From NCBI RefSeq assembly GCF_009852415.1, contig NZ_WOXS01000002.1, forward strand, positions 1,506,001 through 1,570,000: a DNA stretch of 64,000 nucleotides, written 5' to 3'. Shown piece after piece: positions 24,678 to 33,849 of the stretch. The position numbers and the translations under genes are program-made. The notes beneath the pieces were generated by a model. It saw only the letters and a program-made list of their open reading frames with translations. It did not search any database and was not told where the DNA came from. The DNA is from Streptomyces sp. Tu 3180 (lineage in GTDB: Bacteria; Actinomycetota; Actinomycetes; Streptomycetales; Streptomycetaceae). Positions within the stretch are counted from its first letter, which is position 1. Every line of letters begins with the position of its first letter.

Positions 24678-27600
24678 GGCCTCGGCCCCTTTCGTGCCGT
24701 GCGGTGCGGCGGGCGCGGGCCGCGCGTTGCCGCTGTGCTCGTTCCTTGGCGCGGTCCAGGCCGCTCGGTGCGGACCCGGCGGACCGCGGTGGCGCGGGAT
24801 CGTCGGACCGCCGTGCGACGGGTGCGTCCGGTGCTGGTTCCGGACCGCTCGTGGTGCCGGGGCCGGTCCGGGCGGCCAGGTGGCGGGCGAGGTCCCGCAC
24901 GGTGGGGTGGGCGAACAGGTCGACGACCGACAGGTCGGCGCCGAAGGCGCTGTTGACGGCGCTCTGCGCGGTGACGAGCAGCAGCGAGTTGCCGCCCAGG
25001 TCGAAGAAGTTCTCGTCCCGGCCCACCCGGTCGCGGCCCAGTACGCCGCACCACACCTCGGCGAGGCGGCTCTCCAGCCGCCGCGCCTCCTCGTCCGGGT
25101 CCGCCTGGCCGTGCCGTCCGGTGGCCCCGGCCGAGCGCAGCACCCAGTCGTCGGGCAGGCCCGCCGCGCGGGCGGCGTCGGCCGCCGCGCGGTACAGGGC
25201 GCCCAGGTCGGTGCCGTCCGCCAGGCCGACGCGTGCGGCGAGGCGCCGCACCGGGCGGGCGGGGGCGGCGACGTGGCTGCGCACCCAGGGGGCGGTGCGG
25301 TCGGCGCCGATCAGCAGGTGCGGCTCGTCCAGGGTGCGGGCCAGGTCGAAGGAGCGCAGCGCGGCGGCCGCGTCGAGCGGCCGGTAGCCGCGGGCCTCGG
25401 TGAGCGCGGTGAGGCCGTAGCCGCGGCTCATGCCGTGCTCGCGCCACATGCTCCAGGCCAGGCTCTGTGCGGGCAGGCCGAGGCTGCGGCGGTGCAGCGC
25501 GAGGGCGTCCAGGTAGGCGTTGGCGGCGGCGTAGGCGGCGTTCATGGCGCCGCCGAACCAGCCGTTCACGGAGGAGAAGGTGACGAAGGAGCCGACCGGG
25601 TGGTCCTCGGTGAGCCGGTGCAGCGTCCACGCGCCGTCCGCCTTCGCCTCCAGCGCCCGGCGCCAGGTGGCGGGGTCCAGGTCGCCGACGGGGCGTTCGA
25701 CGAGGGTCCCGGCCAGGTGCAGCACCGCCGCCAGGGGCACTCCCCACGCCTCGGTGGCGGCGTCCACCGCGGCCCGCACCTGCGCCAGGTCGGTGACGTC
25801 GGCGCACGCGTAGCGGACCTCGCCCAGCTCGCGCAGCCGCCTCAGGGCCTCGCGGCGGGCCTGCGCGGGTCCCGGCTCGTCCCGCCCGGAAAGCGGTGTG
25901 CGTCCCAGGATCAGCAGCCGGGTGCCGGGCGTGCGCAGCAGATGGGCCGCGACCTCGCTGCCGACACCGCCCAGTCCTCCGCTGACGAGGGTGAACCCGC
26001 TCCGCGCGGACGCCTGTGCGCGGGGCGGCGTGTCCGGCAGGGGCGCCAGGCGGCGCACGTGGCGGTGTCCGTCGCGGTGGGCCACCTCGGTGTCGGACGG
26101 TGCCGTCGCCGTCTCGGCCAGCAGGACGGGCAGCGGGTCCTCGTCGGTGTCCGCGGCCAGGTCGAGGTGCGTGCCGCGCAGCCAGCCGAGTTCCTCGCCC
26201 AGCGACTTGAGCAGGGCGCCCGCCATGGCGTGCGCCGGGGAGGGGCGGTCGCCGGGGCGGACGGCCCGGGCGCCGGCCGTCACGTGCAGCAGGTCGACGG
26301 GGCGCGGCCGGCCGGGCCGGGCGGCGAGGGCCCGGACGAGCGCGAGCAGGCGTGCCGGGCCGGTGTCGCCGGCCGGTGCCGCCCCGGGCGTCCCGGCGGT
26401 GCTCAGCCCGTCGAGGTGGAGGACGGCGTCGACCGGCCGCAGGTCGCGCTCCAACTGCTCCAGCAGCGCGGTGTGGTCGGCCTCCTCGGCGGGCCGCATC
26501 CGGTAGTGGGCGGCGTCGAGCCGGGTGTACGCCGTGCCGTCGGTGACCACGGTGCACAGTCCGCCGCCGGAGCGCAGCGCGTCGGCGACCCGCCCGGCGA
26601 GCCGGTGGACGCGCGGGTCGGCGCCCGCCAGGACGAGGGTGTGCCGGCCGGGCGGGACCGCGGCGGGCCGGTGCGCGCGGGCGCGCCGCCACACCGGCCG
26701 CAGGAACCAGTCGGGCACGGTGGCGGCGGTGCCCAGCAGCAGCTGGGCCCGGCGGACCTCCTCGTCGAAGGCGCCCGCCTCGAAGCTCTTGCGCAGCCTG
26801 GTGCGCTGGATCTTGCCGATCTCGGTCTTGGGGACGGCGTCCGCCTCCACCGGGATCAGGAAGGCGGGGCTGACGCCGATCTCCCGGGTCACCTTGCCGG
26901 CGATCTCGCGCAGGGCGGCGGCCGTGTCCCCTCCGGAGGTCTCGCGGGCCTCGGGGGCGAGCTGGAAGAAGAGGGCCAGTTCGTCGGTGGGCGCCGACGG
27001 GTCGGAGCGCACCGCGACCGCGGCGGTGAAACTGCGCACCACGTGCGGCAGTTCCTCGACACAGGCCTCGATCTCGTGGCTGTAGTGGTTGACGCCGTTG
27101 ACGATGATGACGTCCTTGGCGCGGCCGGTGATGTACAGCTCGCCGTCGCGCAGGAACGCCAGGTCGCCGGTGTCGAACCAGCCGTCCCCGGTGAACGCCT
27201 CGGCGTTGGCCTCCGGGTTGTCGTGGTAGCCGCCGGTCACGGAGGTGCCGCGGACCTGGAGCCGTCCGGCGTCGCCCTCGGCGAGCACCGTGCCGGCGTC
27301 GTCGACGATCCGCATGGCGAACCCGGGGTAGGGCAGGCCGCAGCTGACGAACGTACCCTCCCCGTCGGCGGGTTCGGCCGGCAGCACGGCGTCGGTGACC
27401 ACCGAGCAGGTCTCGGACATGCCCCAGCCGGGGTGCATCACGTCCTGCGGCAGGCCGAAGGGCCTGAGCGCGTGCAGGAACCGGCGGGCCGCGGCGGCCA
27501 CGACGACCTCGCCCGCGTTCATCACCAGCCGCATCGGCGACAGGTCCCAGGTGCGGTCCGCGAAGCGGTGGGCCTGTTCGGCGAGCAGCCCGAAGGCGAA

Positions 27601-30600
27601 GTTGGGCGCCCAGGTGACGGTGACCCGGTGCCGGTCGGCGAGGTCCATCCAGCGCAGCGGGTCCTGGAGGATCCAGGAGGTGGGCGCGTGGATCTGACGG
27701 CAGCCCAGGTACACGTCGCGCAGGTGGAACATCACCACGCCGGTGACGTGGTCGAGCGGGATCCAGTTCAGGGAGACGTCCGCCGCGCCGAGCCCGTTCA
27801 TCTGCTCGGTGGCGGCGGAGCGGGTCAGCACGTTGCGGTGGGTGAGGCGCACCGCCTTGGGCAGGCCCGTGCTGCCGGACGTCATCAGCATCAGGATGAG
27901 GTCGTCGGGCCGGGCGGGGTGCCAGTCGTGGTCCTCGGGCGCCTCGCGCAGCGCGTCGGCCGTGGTCAGCCGCAGCCCGGGCCACTCCTGCCGGGTTGCG
28001 AGGTCGCGCAGCCCGGCCTCGCGGTCGGCCGAGCACACGATCCAGGGCCTGCCGAGCATCCGCCAGATGCCCTCCAGCTTGGTCAGCGCCGCGGAGGGCG
28101 TGGCGTAGGAGGCGGGGACGGTCAGCGGGACGGCGACGAAGCCGCCGAGGATGCAGCCCCAGAGCACGGCGAGGAAGTCCTCGCTCGCGTCGCACTGGAG
28201 GATGACCTGGTCACCGGGGCGCAGCCCGGCCCGGCGCAGTCCGGCGAGCACCCGGGAGGCCTCCGGGATCAGGGAGGCGTAGCTGCGCCGGTGCTCGCTG
28301 CCGTCGGCGTGGACGTGGACGATGTCGCCCCGGTCCCGCTCGGCGGCGCGCCGCAGGGCCTGCGCCCAGCCGGACACGGACGGTTCGCGGAGGGCGGGGC
28401 CCTCGCTGAGCGCCGGGACGGTGGACGCGGGACCGGTGGCGGCGGTCGCGGCGGGCGGTTCGGTGCGGTCGGGCAGGCCGGTGTGGCGGCGGCCGAGTTC
28501 CTCGGGGACGTCCTCCGCCGTCACCTCGGCGGCGGTGACGCCGGGGACGCGGGCCAGGTGCTCCCGCCAGGTCCCGGCCGCGGTGCGGTCGGCGGCGGGC
28601 AGGGCGCGCAGCGCCTCGGTGTCGACGGCGCCGTCGCCGTCGAGGGGCAGCGTGCTGACCGCCGTGACGCGGACCGTGCCGTGGCCGGCGCGGTGCAGGA
28701 CCTCCTCGACGCGTTCGGCGGCGTCCGCGCGTCCCGGCACCACGTACAGGCGCGGCGGACGGCCGTCGGTGCCCGGGAGGGCGCGGGCGTCGCGGATGCC
28801 GGGCACGGACAGCGCCGCGCCCTCCAGCTCCGCGGTGCCGGGCGCGGGCGGGACCGGGGTGCGCTCCGGGAGCGCCGGCAGTTCCCCGAGGCGGACGCCG
28901 GGATCGGCGCACACCGTGCGCAGGACGTCGTGCAGGGCGCGGGTGAACGCCTCGGCGGTGCCGGCGTCGTACAGGTCCGTGGCGTACTCGACGTGGACCG
29001 TGAGGCCGTCGGGCGCGCCCTCGGGGGTGCGCCGTTCCAGGACGTCGACGAAGAGGTCGAACTTCGCGGTGCCGGTGGCGGTCGGCCGCAGCCGGTTCCG
29101 CCTTCCGTCCAGCAGGAGTTCGGCGGGTTCGTTGTTCTGCAGGGCCAGCATCACCTGGAACAGCGGGTGCCGGCCGGGCGTGCGGGGCGGGTTGAGGTCG
29201 TCCACCAGGCGGTCGAAGGGCAGGTCCTGGTGGTCCAGGGCGGCCAGGTCGTCCTTGCGCAGCCGGGCGAGGAGGTCCCGGAAGGCGGGGTCGCCGGAGG
29301 TGTCGGCCCGCAGGACCAGGGTGTTGGTGATCAGGCCGATCAGGTGGTCCAGGGCGGGTTCGGTACGGCCCGCGACCGGGGTGCCGAGGACGATGTCCTC
29401 GCCGGCGCCGCAGCGGGTGAGCAGGGCGCTGACCGCGGCGTGCAGCACCATGAACAGGCTGGCGCCCGCGCGGTCGGCCAGGCCCAGCAGGTCGCGGTGC
29501 AGGGCGGCGTCGACGTCGGCCTCGACGTGCGCGCCGCCGCCGCGCGGCGCGGCGGGACGCGGCCGGTCGCCGGGCAGGGTGCACTCCTCGGGCAGGCCGG
29601 CGAGCGCCGTGCGCCAGTGGGCGGTCAGCCGCTCCAGCCGTCCCGGGCCGTCCGGCTCGGGGGCCAGCAGGGCGCGCTGCCACAGGGCGTAGTCGGCGTA
29701 CTGCACGGGCAGCGGGGCCCACTCGGGCGCCCGGCCGGCGCGGCGGGCCGCGTAGGCGGTGCTCAGGTCGTCGGCGAAGGGGCGCAGCGACCAGCCGTCG
29801 GCCGCGCCGTGGTGCAGGACGAGCAGCAGGGTGCGGTCGGTTCCGGTGCCCAGCAGCCAGGCGGCGAGGGGGCTTTCCGCGGTCAGGTCGAAGCGGTGCC
29901 GCAGCGCGGCGGTGACGTGGGCGGCGGTCTCCGCGGCGGGGCAGTCCACCAGGCGCAGCCGCGGGCGCAGGCCGCCGGGCGGCAGGACGCGCTGGTACGG
30001 CACGCCGTCGTGCTCGGCGAACACCGTCCGCAGGGTCTCGTGGCGGTCGGCCAGGTCGCCGAGGGCCGCGCGCAGCGCCTCGGTGTCGAGGCCGGCGGGC
30101 GCCGGGACGAGGAGGGGGATGTGGTAGGTCGCCGCTCCGTCGTCGAGCCGGTGGAGGAACCACATGCGTTCCTGGGCGAAGGACAGCGGCACGCGCTCCG
30201 GGCGTACGGCGTCGCCCAGGGCGGGGCGCGGGAGGGCGGTGCCGGTCCGTTCGGTGAGCCGTTCGGCGAGGGCGGCCGGTGTCGGCGTCTCGAACAGGGC
30301 CGTGATGGGGATCTCGGCGCCGGTCTCGTGCCGCAGGCGGGCCAGCAGGCGGGTGGCGAGCAGGGAGTCGCCGCCGAGGTCGAAGAAGTTCACGTCGGTG
30401 CCGACGGTGTCGCGCGGCAGCCGCAGGACGTCCTCGAACAGGCCGCACACCAGGACCTGTCGGGGTGTGGCGGGGCGGGCGCCGGACGCGGCGGCGGCGA
30501 AGTCCGGGGCGGGCAGGGCCGCGGTGTCCAGCTTGCCGTTGGCGGTCAGCGGCAGGGTCTCGACGGGCACGCAGGCGGCCGGGACCATGTGCTCGGGCAG

Positions 30601-33405
30601 CCGGGCCGCGGCGTGGGCACGCAGGTCGGCGGGACTCGGCGGTTCGCCGCCGGCGGGGACGGTGTAGGCGACGAGCTGCTGGGCGCCGTTGTCGGCGCGG
30701 CGGACCACCACGGCGGCCCGGGCGACGCCCGGGTGGGTGGCGAGGGCGGCCTCGATCTCGCCCGGTTCGACGCGGAAGCCGCGGATCTGCACCTGTGCGT
30801 CGGCCCGGCCGAGGTAGTCGAGCGTGCCGTCCGCGCGGCGCCGGGCCAGGTCGCCCGAGCGGTACATCCGGGTGCCGGGCGGGCCGTGGGGGTCGTCCAG
30901 GAAGCGTTCGGCGGTCAGTTCGGGCCGGTTCAGGTATCCGGCGGCCACGCCCGCGCCGGAGACGTACATCTCGCCGGTCGCGCCGGGCGGCACCGGGCGT
31001 CCGCCGGCGTCGAGCAGGTGCACGCGCAGATCGGCGAGCGGGCGGCCGATGACGCCGGTGCGGCGCGGGTCGTCCAGGTCGGCGCGGGTGAGGCGGTGGT
31101 GGGTGACGTGCACGGTGGTCTCGGTGATGCCGTACATGTTCACCAGCGCCGGGCGGTCCAGGCCGTGCCGGTCCGCCCAGGGGCGCAGGCGCTCCGGGCG
31201 CAGGGCCTCGCCGCCGAACACCACGTAGCGCAACGCGCCCGTCCCGCCGTCCCGTTCGAGGTCGGCGTCGATCAGCTGCTCGAAGGCGGAGGGCGTCTGG
31301 TTGAGGACGGTGACGCCCTCCCGGTGCAGCAGCTCCAGGAAGTCCCGGGGCGAGCGGCTGACGGCGTACGGGACGACGACGGCCCGGCCGCCGTGCAGCA
31401 GGGCGCCCCAGATCTCCCAGACCGAGAAGTCGAAGGCGTAGGAGTGGAACAGCGTCCAGACGTCGTCGGCGCCGAAGTCGAAGTGCTCCGCGGCGGCGGC
31501 GAAGAGCCGGACGACGTTGGAGTGCGGCACCGGGACGCCCTTGGGGCGGCCGGTGGAACCCGAGGTGTGGATGATGTAGGCGGTGTCGGACGGGCCCGTC
31601 GGCCCGTGCCGGTCGGCGTCGGTCAGGTCGGCCGCGGACCGGCGGGCGAGACCGGCGGCCGTCTCCGGGTCGTCCAGCACGACGACGGGGCACGCGTTCC
31701 CGGCGGCCGGGCCGGCGTGGGCCTGCTCGGTGACGAGCGCGACGGGTGCCGCGTCCTCGACGACCAGCCGCAGCCGCTCCGCCGGGTGGCCGGGGTCCAG
31801 GGGGAGGTAGGCGGCGCCCGTCTTGAGCACGGCCAGCAGGGCGGGCAGCAGCCGCACGCCGCGCTCCAGGGCCAGGGCCACCACCCGGCCCGGCCCCGCG
31901 CCGTGTTCGGTCAGCAGCCGGGCCAGGCGGTTGGCCTCGGCGTTGAGCTCGGCGTACGTGAGGTGTTCGTCGCCGCAGGTGACGGCGGTCCGCCCGGGTA
32001 CGGCCGCGGCCTGCCGCTCGAACAGCTCCGTGAGGGTGTGCTCGACCGGGTGGGTGCGCACGGGCGTGTCGCGGGGGTGCTCGCCCGGCAGCAGCACGTC
32101 CAGGTCCCGCAGCGGCGTCGTCGGCGCCGCCTCGGCCAGTCGGCGCAGCACGGTCAGGAACCGCTCGCGGTGCAGGGCGAGTTCGTCCTCCTCGTACAGG
32201 GCGGGGTTGGCGTCGAAGGCCAGCCACAGGCCGCCGGGCCGGGCCCCGGGCCGTACCGATATCTGCAGGTCGTCGACTGCTCCGCCGGACAGGTGGTGCC
32301 AGGTCGCGGGGTGTCCGTCGAAGACCGGTGACTCGTCGAACGGGACGATGTTCAGCACCGGTCCGTACAGCCGGCGTCCGGTGCCCAGCAGGCCCAGGTC
32401 GCGGCGCAGGAACTCGCCCCGGTACTGCTGGTGCCGGCGCACGGCCCGCAGTTCGTCCGCGACGGCGCGCACCAGCTCCGCGACGGGTGTGTCCGGGGCG
32501 GCGGCCACGCGCAGCGGGAGGACGTCGGAGGCGGTGCCGGGGGTGCGCAGCGCGGCACTGCCGAGCCGGCTCATCGTGGCCAGGCCGAGCACCAGGTCCT
32601 CGGCGGCGGTCATCCGGTGCAGGTACGCGACGGTGGCGGCGGTCAGCAGGTCGGTGCGCGAGACGTCCAGGCGCGCGGCGGCCGCGTCGAGGGCGTCGGT
32701 CTCGGCGGGCTCCAGTTCGGCGGTGCGGCGCAGGAAGGGGGCGGTGGGGGCGGCGGTGCGGGAGGTGAGGCGGGCGGGCTCGGGCAGTCCGGCCAGGCGG
32801 CCGGCCCAGTGGGCGCGGTCGCGGGTGTACCGCTCGGAGTTCCGGTAGGCCGCCTCCTCGGCCTGCAGCCGGCTCACCGGCGCGAAGACGGCGGGGGCCG
32901 GTTCGCGCCCGGCGGCCAGCGCGGTGTACGTCTCGGCGAGGCGCCGCCCGAGGAGCTTGTAGCTGTAGCCGTCGAGCAGGATGTGATGGGCCCTCAGCAG
33001 CCAGATGGAGCGGTCGTGCGCCAGGGTCAGCAGGGCGTGCGAGAACAGCGGCCCCTTCTCCGTGTCCACCGGGGTCGTGAGGTCCGCGCGGATCCACGCC
33101 CAGGCGGCGGCCTCGGGGTCCTCCGCGTCACGGACGTCGATCCGGTGCAGGGTCCAGTCGTCCGGATCCGGCGCGGTGCGGCACCGGGGGCCGTCGTCGG
33201 TGTCGACGAAGCGCAGGGCGAAGGTGTCGGCCTCGGCGACGGTGCGCCGCAGGGCGGTCTCGAAGAGGCCGCTGTCGAGGGGGCCGTGGATCTCGACCGC
33301 TTCTGCGGTGTTGTACGCGGCGCTGTCCGGCGCGAGCCGTTGGGCGTACCAGAGCCCTTCCTGGGCTCCGGACAGCGGTCGAGGTTCGTCGTCCTGGAGT
33401 GGCAT
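24670..33405 (-). CDS. antC: NRPS, C-A(Thr)-PCP-C-A(keto acid)-KR-PCP (AntC)
   Basis: 2911 residues. C1 1-440 (HHILLDG 140-146), A1 455-965 with specificity code read as D-F-W-N-V-G-M-V-H-K (Asp659, Phe660, Trp663, Asn702, Val729, Gly731, Met757, Val765, His766, Lys958), a threonine-type code; PCP1 980-1052 (Ser1014); C2 1070-1510 (HHGAADG 1198-1204); a relic about 1525-1605; second adenylation domain about 1675-2205 (MTSGSTGLPK 1841-1850), which lacks amino-acid-binding Asp and resembles acyl-AMP ligases; ketoreductase about 2230-2715 (GGLGGVG 2476-2482, Ser2612, Tyr2625, Asn2629); PCP2 2775-2848 (Ser2807). It condenses the aryl starter with threonine, then with pyruvate reduced to lactate. 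RBS GAGGG before ATG 33405. First gene of antCDE. Confidence 0.96.
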   Translation of the reverse strand: MPLQDDEPRPLSGAQEGLWYAQRLAPDSAAYNTAEAVEIHGPLDSGLFETALRRTVAEADTFALRFVDTDDGPRCRTAPDPDDWTLHRIDVRDAEDPEAAAWAWIRADLTTPVDTEKGPLFSHALLTLAHDRSIWLLRAHHILLDGYSYKLLGRRLAETYTALAAGREPAPAVFAPVSRLQAEEAAYRNSERYTRDRAHWAGRLAGLPEPARLTSRTAAPTAPFLRRTAELEPAETDALDAAAARLDVSRTDLLTAATVAYLHRMTAAEDLVLGLATMSRLGSAALRTPGTASDVLPLRVAAAPDTPVAELVRAVADELRAVRRHQQYRGEFLRRDLGLLGTGRRLYGPVLNIVPFDESPVFDGHPATWHHLSGGAVDDLQISVRPGARPGGLWLAFDANPALYEEDELALHRERFLTVLRRLAEAAPTTPLRDLDVLLPGEHPRDTPVRTHPVEHTLTELFERQAAAVPGRTAVTCGDEHLTYAELNAEANRLARLLTEHGAGPGRVVALALERGVRLLPALLAVLKTGAAYLPLDPGHPAERLRLVVEDAAPVALVTEQAHAGPAAGNACPVVVLDDPETAAGLARRSAADLTDADRHGPTGPSDTAYIIHTSGSTGRPKGVPVPHSNVVRLFAAAAEHFDFGADDVWTLFHSYAFDFSVWEIWGALLHGGRAVVVPYAVSRSPRDFLELLHREGVTVLNQTPSAFEQLIDADLERDGGTGALRYVVFGGEALRPERLRPWADRHGLDRPALVNMYGITETTVHVTHHRLTRADLDDPRRTGVIGRPLADLRVHLLDAGGRPVPPGATGEMYVSGAGVAAGYLNRPELTAERFLDDPHGPPGTRMYRSGDLARRRADGTLDYLGRADAQVQIRGFRVEPGEIEAALATHPGVARAAVVVRRADNGAQQLVAYTVPAGGEPPSPADLRAHAAARLPEHMVPAACVPVETLPLTANGKLDTAALPAPDFAAAASGARPATPRQVLVCGLFEDVLRLPRDTVGTDVNFFDLGGDSLLATRLLARLRHETGAEIPITALFETPTPAALAERLTERTGTALPRPALGDAVRPERVPLSFAQERMWFLHRLDDGAATYHIPLLVPAPAGLDTEALRAALGDLADRHETLRTVFAEHDGVPYQRVLPPGGLRPRLRLVDCPAAETAAHVTAALRHRFDLTAESPLAAWLLGTGTDRTLLLVLHHGAADGWSLRPFADDLSTAYAARRAGRAPEWAPLPVQYADYALWQRALLAPEPDGPGRLERLTAHWRTALAGLPEECTLPGDRPRPAAPRGGGAHVEADVDAALHRDLLGLADRAGASLFMVLHAAVSALLTRCGAGEDIVLGTPVAGRTEPALDHLIGLITNTLVLRADTSGDPAFRDLLARLRKDDLAALDHQDLPFDRLVDDLNPPRTPGRHPLFQVMLALQNNEPAELLLDGRRNRLRPTATGTAKFDLFVDVLERRTPEGAPDGLTVHVEYATDLYDAGTAEAFTRALHDVLRTVCADPGVRLGELPALPERTPVPPAPGTAELEGAALSVPGIRDARALPGTDGRPPRLYVVPGRADAAERVEEVLHRAGHGTVRVTAVSTLPLDGDGAVDTEALRALPAADRTAAGTWREHLARVPGVTAAEVTAEDVPEELGRRHTGLPDRTEPPAATAATGPASTVPALSEGPALREPSVSGWAQALRRAAERDRGDIVHVHADGSEHRRSYASLIPEASRVLAGLRRAGLRPGDQVILQCDASEDFLAVLWGCILGGFVAVPLTVPASYATPSAALTKLEGIWRMLGRPWIVCSADREAGLRDLATRQEWPGLRLTTADALREAPEDHDWHPARPDDLILMLMTSGSTGLPKAVRLTHRNVLTRSAATEQMNGLGAADVSLNWIPLDHVTGVVMFHLRDVYLGCRQIHAPTSWILQDPLRWMDLADRHRVTVTWAPNFAFGLLAEQAHRFADRTWDLSPMRLVMNAGEVVVAAAARRFLHALRPFGLPQDVMHPGWGMSETCSVVTDAVLPAEPADGEGTFVSCGLPYPGFAMRIVDDAGTVLAEGDAGRLQVRGTSVTGGYHDNPEANAEAFTGDGWFDTGDLAFLRDGELYITGRAKDVIIVNGVNHYSHEIEACVEELPHVVRSFTAAVAVRSDPSAPTDELALFFQLAPEARETSGGDTAAALREIAGKVTREIGVSPAFLIPVEADAVPKTEIGKIQRTRLRKSFEAGAFDEEVRRAQLLLGTAATVPDWFLRPVWRRARAHRPAAVPPGRHTLVLAGADPRVHRLAGRVADALRSGGGLCTVVTDGTAYTRLDAAHYRMRPAEEADHTALLEQLERDLRPVDAVLHLDGLSTAGTPGAAPAGDTGPARLLALVRALAARPGRPRPVDLLHVTAGARAVRPGDRPSPAHAMAGALLKSLGEELGWLRGTHLDLAADTDEDPLPVLLAETATAPSDTEVAHRDGHRHVRRLAPLPDTPPRAQASARSGFTLVSGGLGGVGSEVAAHLLRTPGTRLLILGRTPLSGRDEPGPAQARREALRRLRELGEVRYACADVTDLAQVRAAVDAATEAWGVPLAAVLHLAGTLVERPVGDLDPATWRRALEAKADGAWTLHRLTEDHPVGSFVTFSSVNGWFGGAMNAAYAAANAYLDALALHRRSLGLPAQSLAWSMWREHGMSRGYGLTALTEARGYRPLDAAAALRSFDLARTLDEPHLLIGADRTAPWVRSHVAAPARPVRRLAARVGLADGTDLGALYRAAADAARAAGLPDDWVLRSAGATGRHGQADPDEEARRLESRLAEVWCGVLGRDRVGRDENFFDLGGNSLLLVTAQSAVNSAFGADLSVVDLFAHPTVRDLARHLAARTGPGTTSGPEPAPDAPVARRSDDPAPPRSAGSAPSGLDRAKERAQRQRAARARRTARHERGRGHA

Positions 33406-33849
33406 AGCGCAACCCTCACGTGGCAGCCGTGGTGTCCCGGCCGGTGAAGGCCCGGGCCGGATCGGACGGGTGCGGCCGTCGCCCCGCGCCGCCCTCGCGT
33501 CGTCGTACGCACAGGGCCGGCCCACGGGGTGGAAAGGGGAGACCGCACGCCGAGGGGGTGGGAATCCGTGTCGCCCCACCGCCGGTTCTACGGCACATCA
33601 CGGTGCGGTACCGGGATCGAAAGGGTCAAGGCCGGTCCGGGCACACGGGCGTCAATTCAGGTTTTCCCCTGGAGAATCGAACCGGAGGGAGTGCGCGACC
33701 GGAACCAACCTTTAGGGAAATCATGCGACTTCCCTTTCCGCCGCCCTCTCGGGTGGATCCGTCCGTGCCGCGCGGTGCACTCTCGGAGGGGCCCCGAATT
33801 CCCCGTCCGGCCGACGCCGGGGGCCGACGCGTGGCCGCGGAGACACGAA
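33406..33849. promoter_or_regulatory. antB/antC divergent promoter region with candidate PAS-LuxR sites
   Basis: About 440 bases without a gene. TTTAGGGAAATCATGC (33711-33726) keeps eight of ten core bases of the PAS-LuxR (PimM-type) consensus GGGAWWTCCC, and AGGTTTTCCCCTGG (33659-33672) keeps a half. A third partial core, TGGGAATCCG, lies at 33559-33568. In S. albus the antBA and antCDE operons are activated by the PAS-LuxR protein FscRI from the candicidin cluster. The sites here are candidates by eye, with mismatches. Confidence 0.4.

Noticed and set aside
21321..24956. Long plus-strand open frame opposite antD
   Set aside because: Same shadow effect; low-complexity translation and no RBS.
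24316..32331. A plus-strand open frame of 2671 codons opposite antC and antD
   Set aside because: It is the antisense shadow of the NRPS/PKS genes in GC-rich DNA; the product is Gly/Val/Gln/Arg/His-rich with no domain, whereas the minus strand gives complete catalytic motifs.
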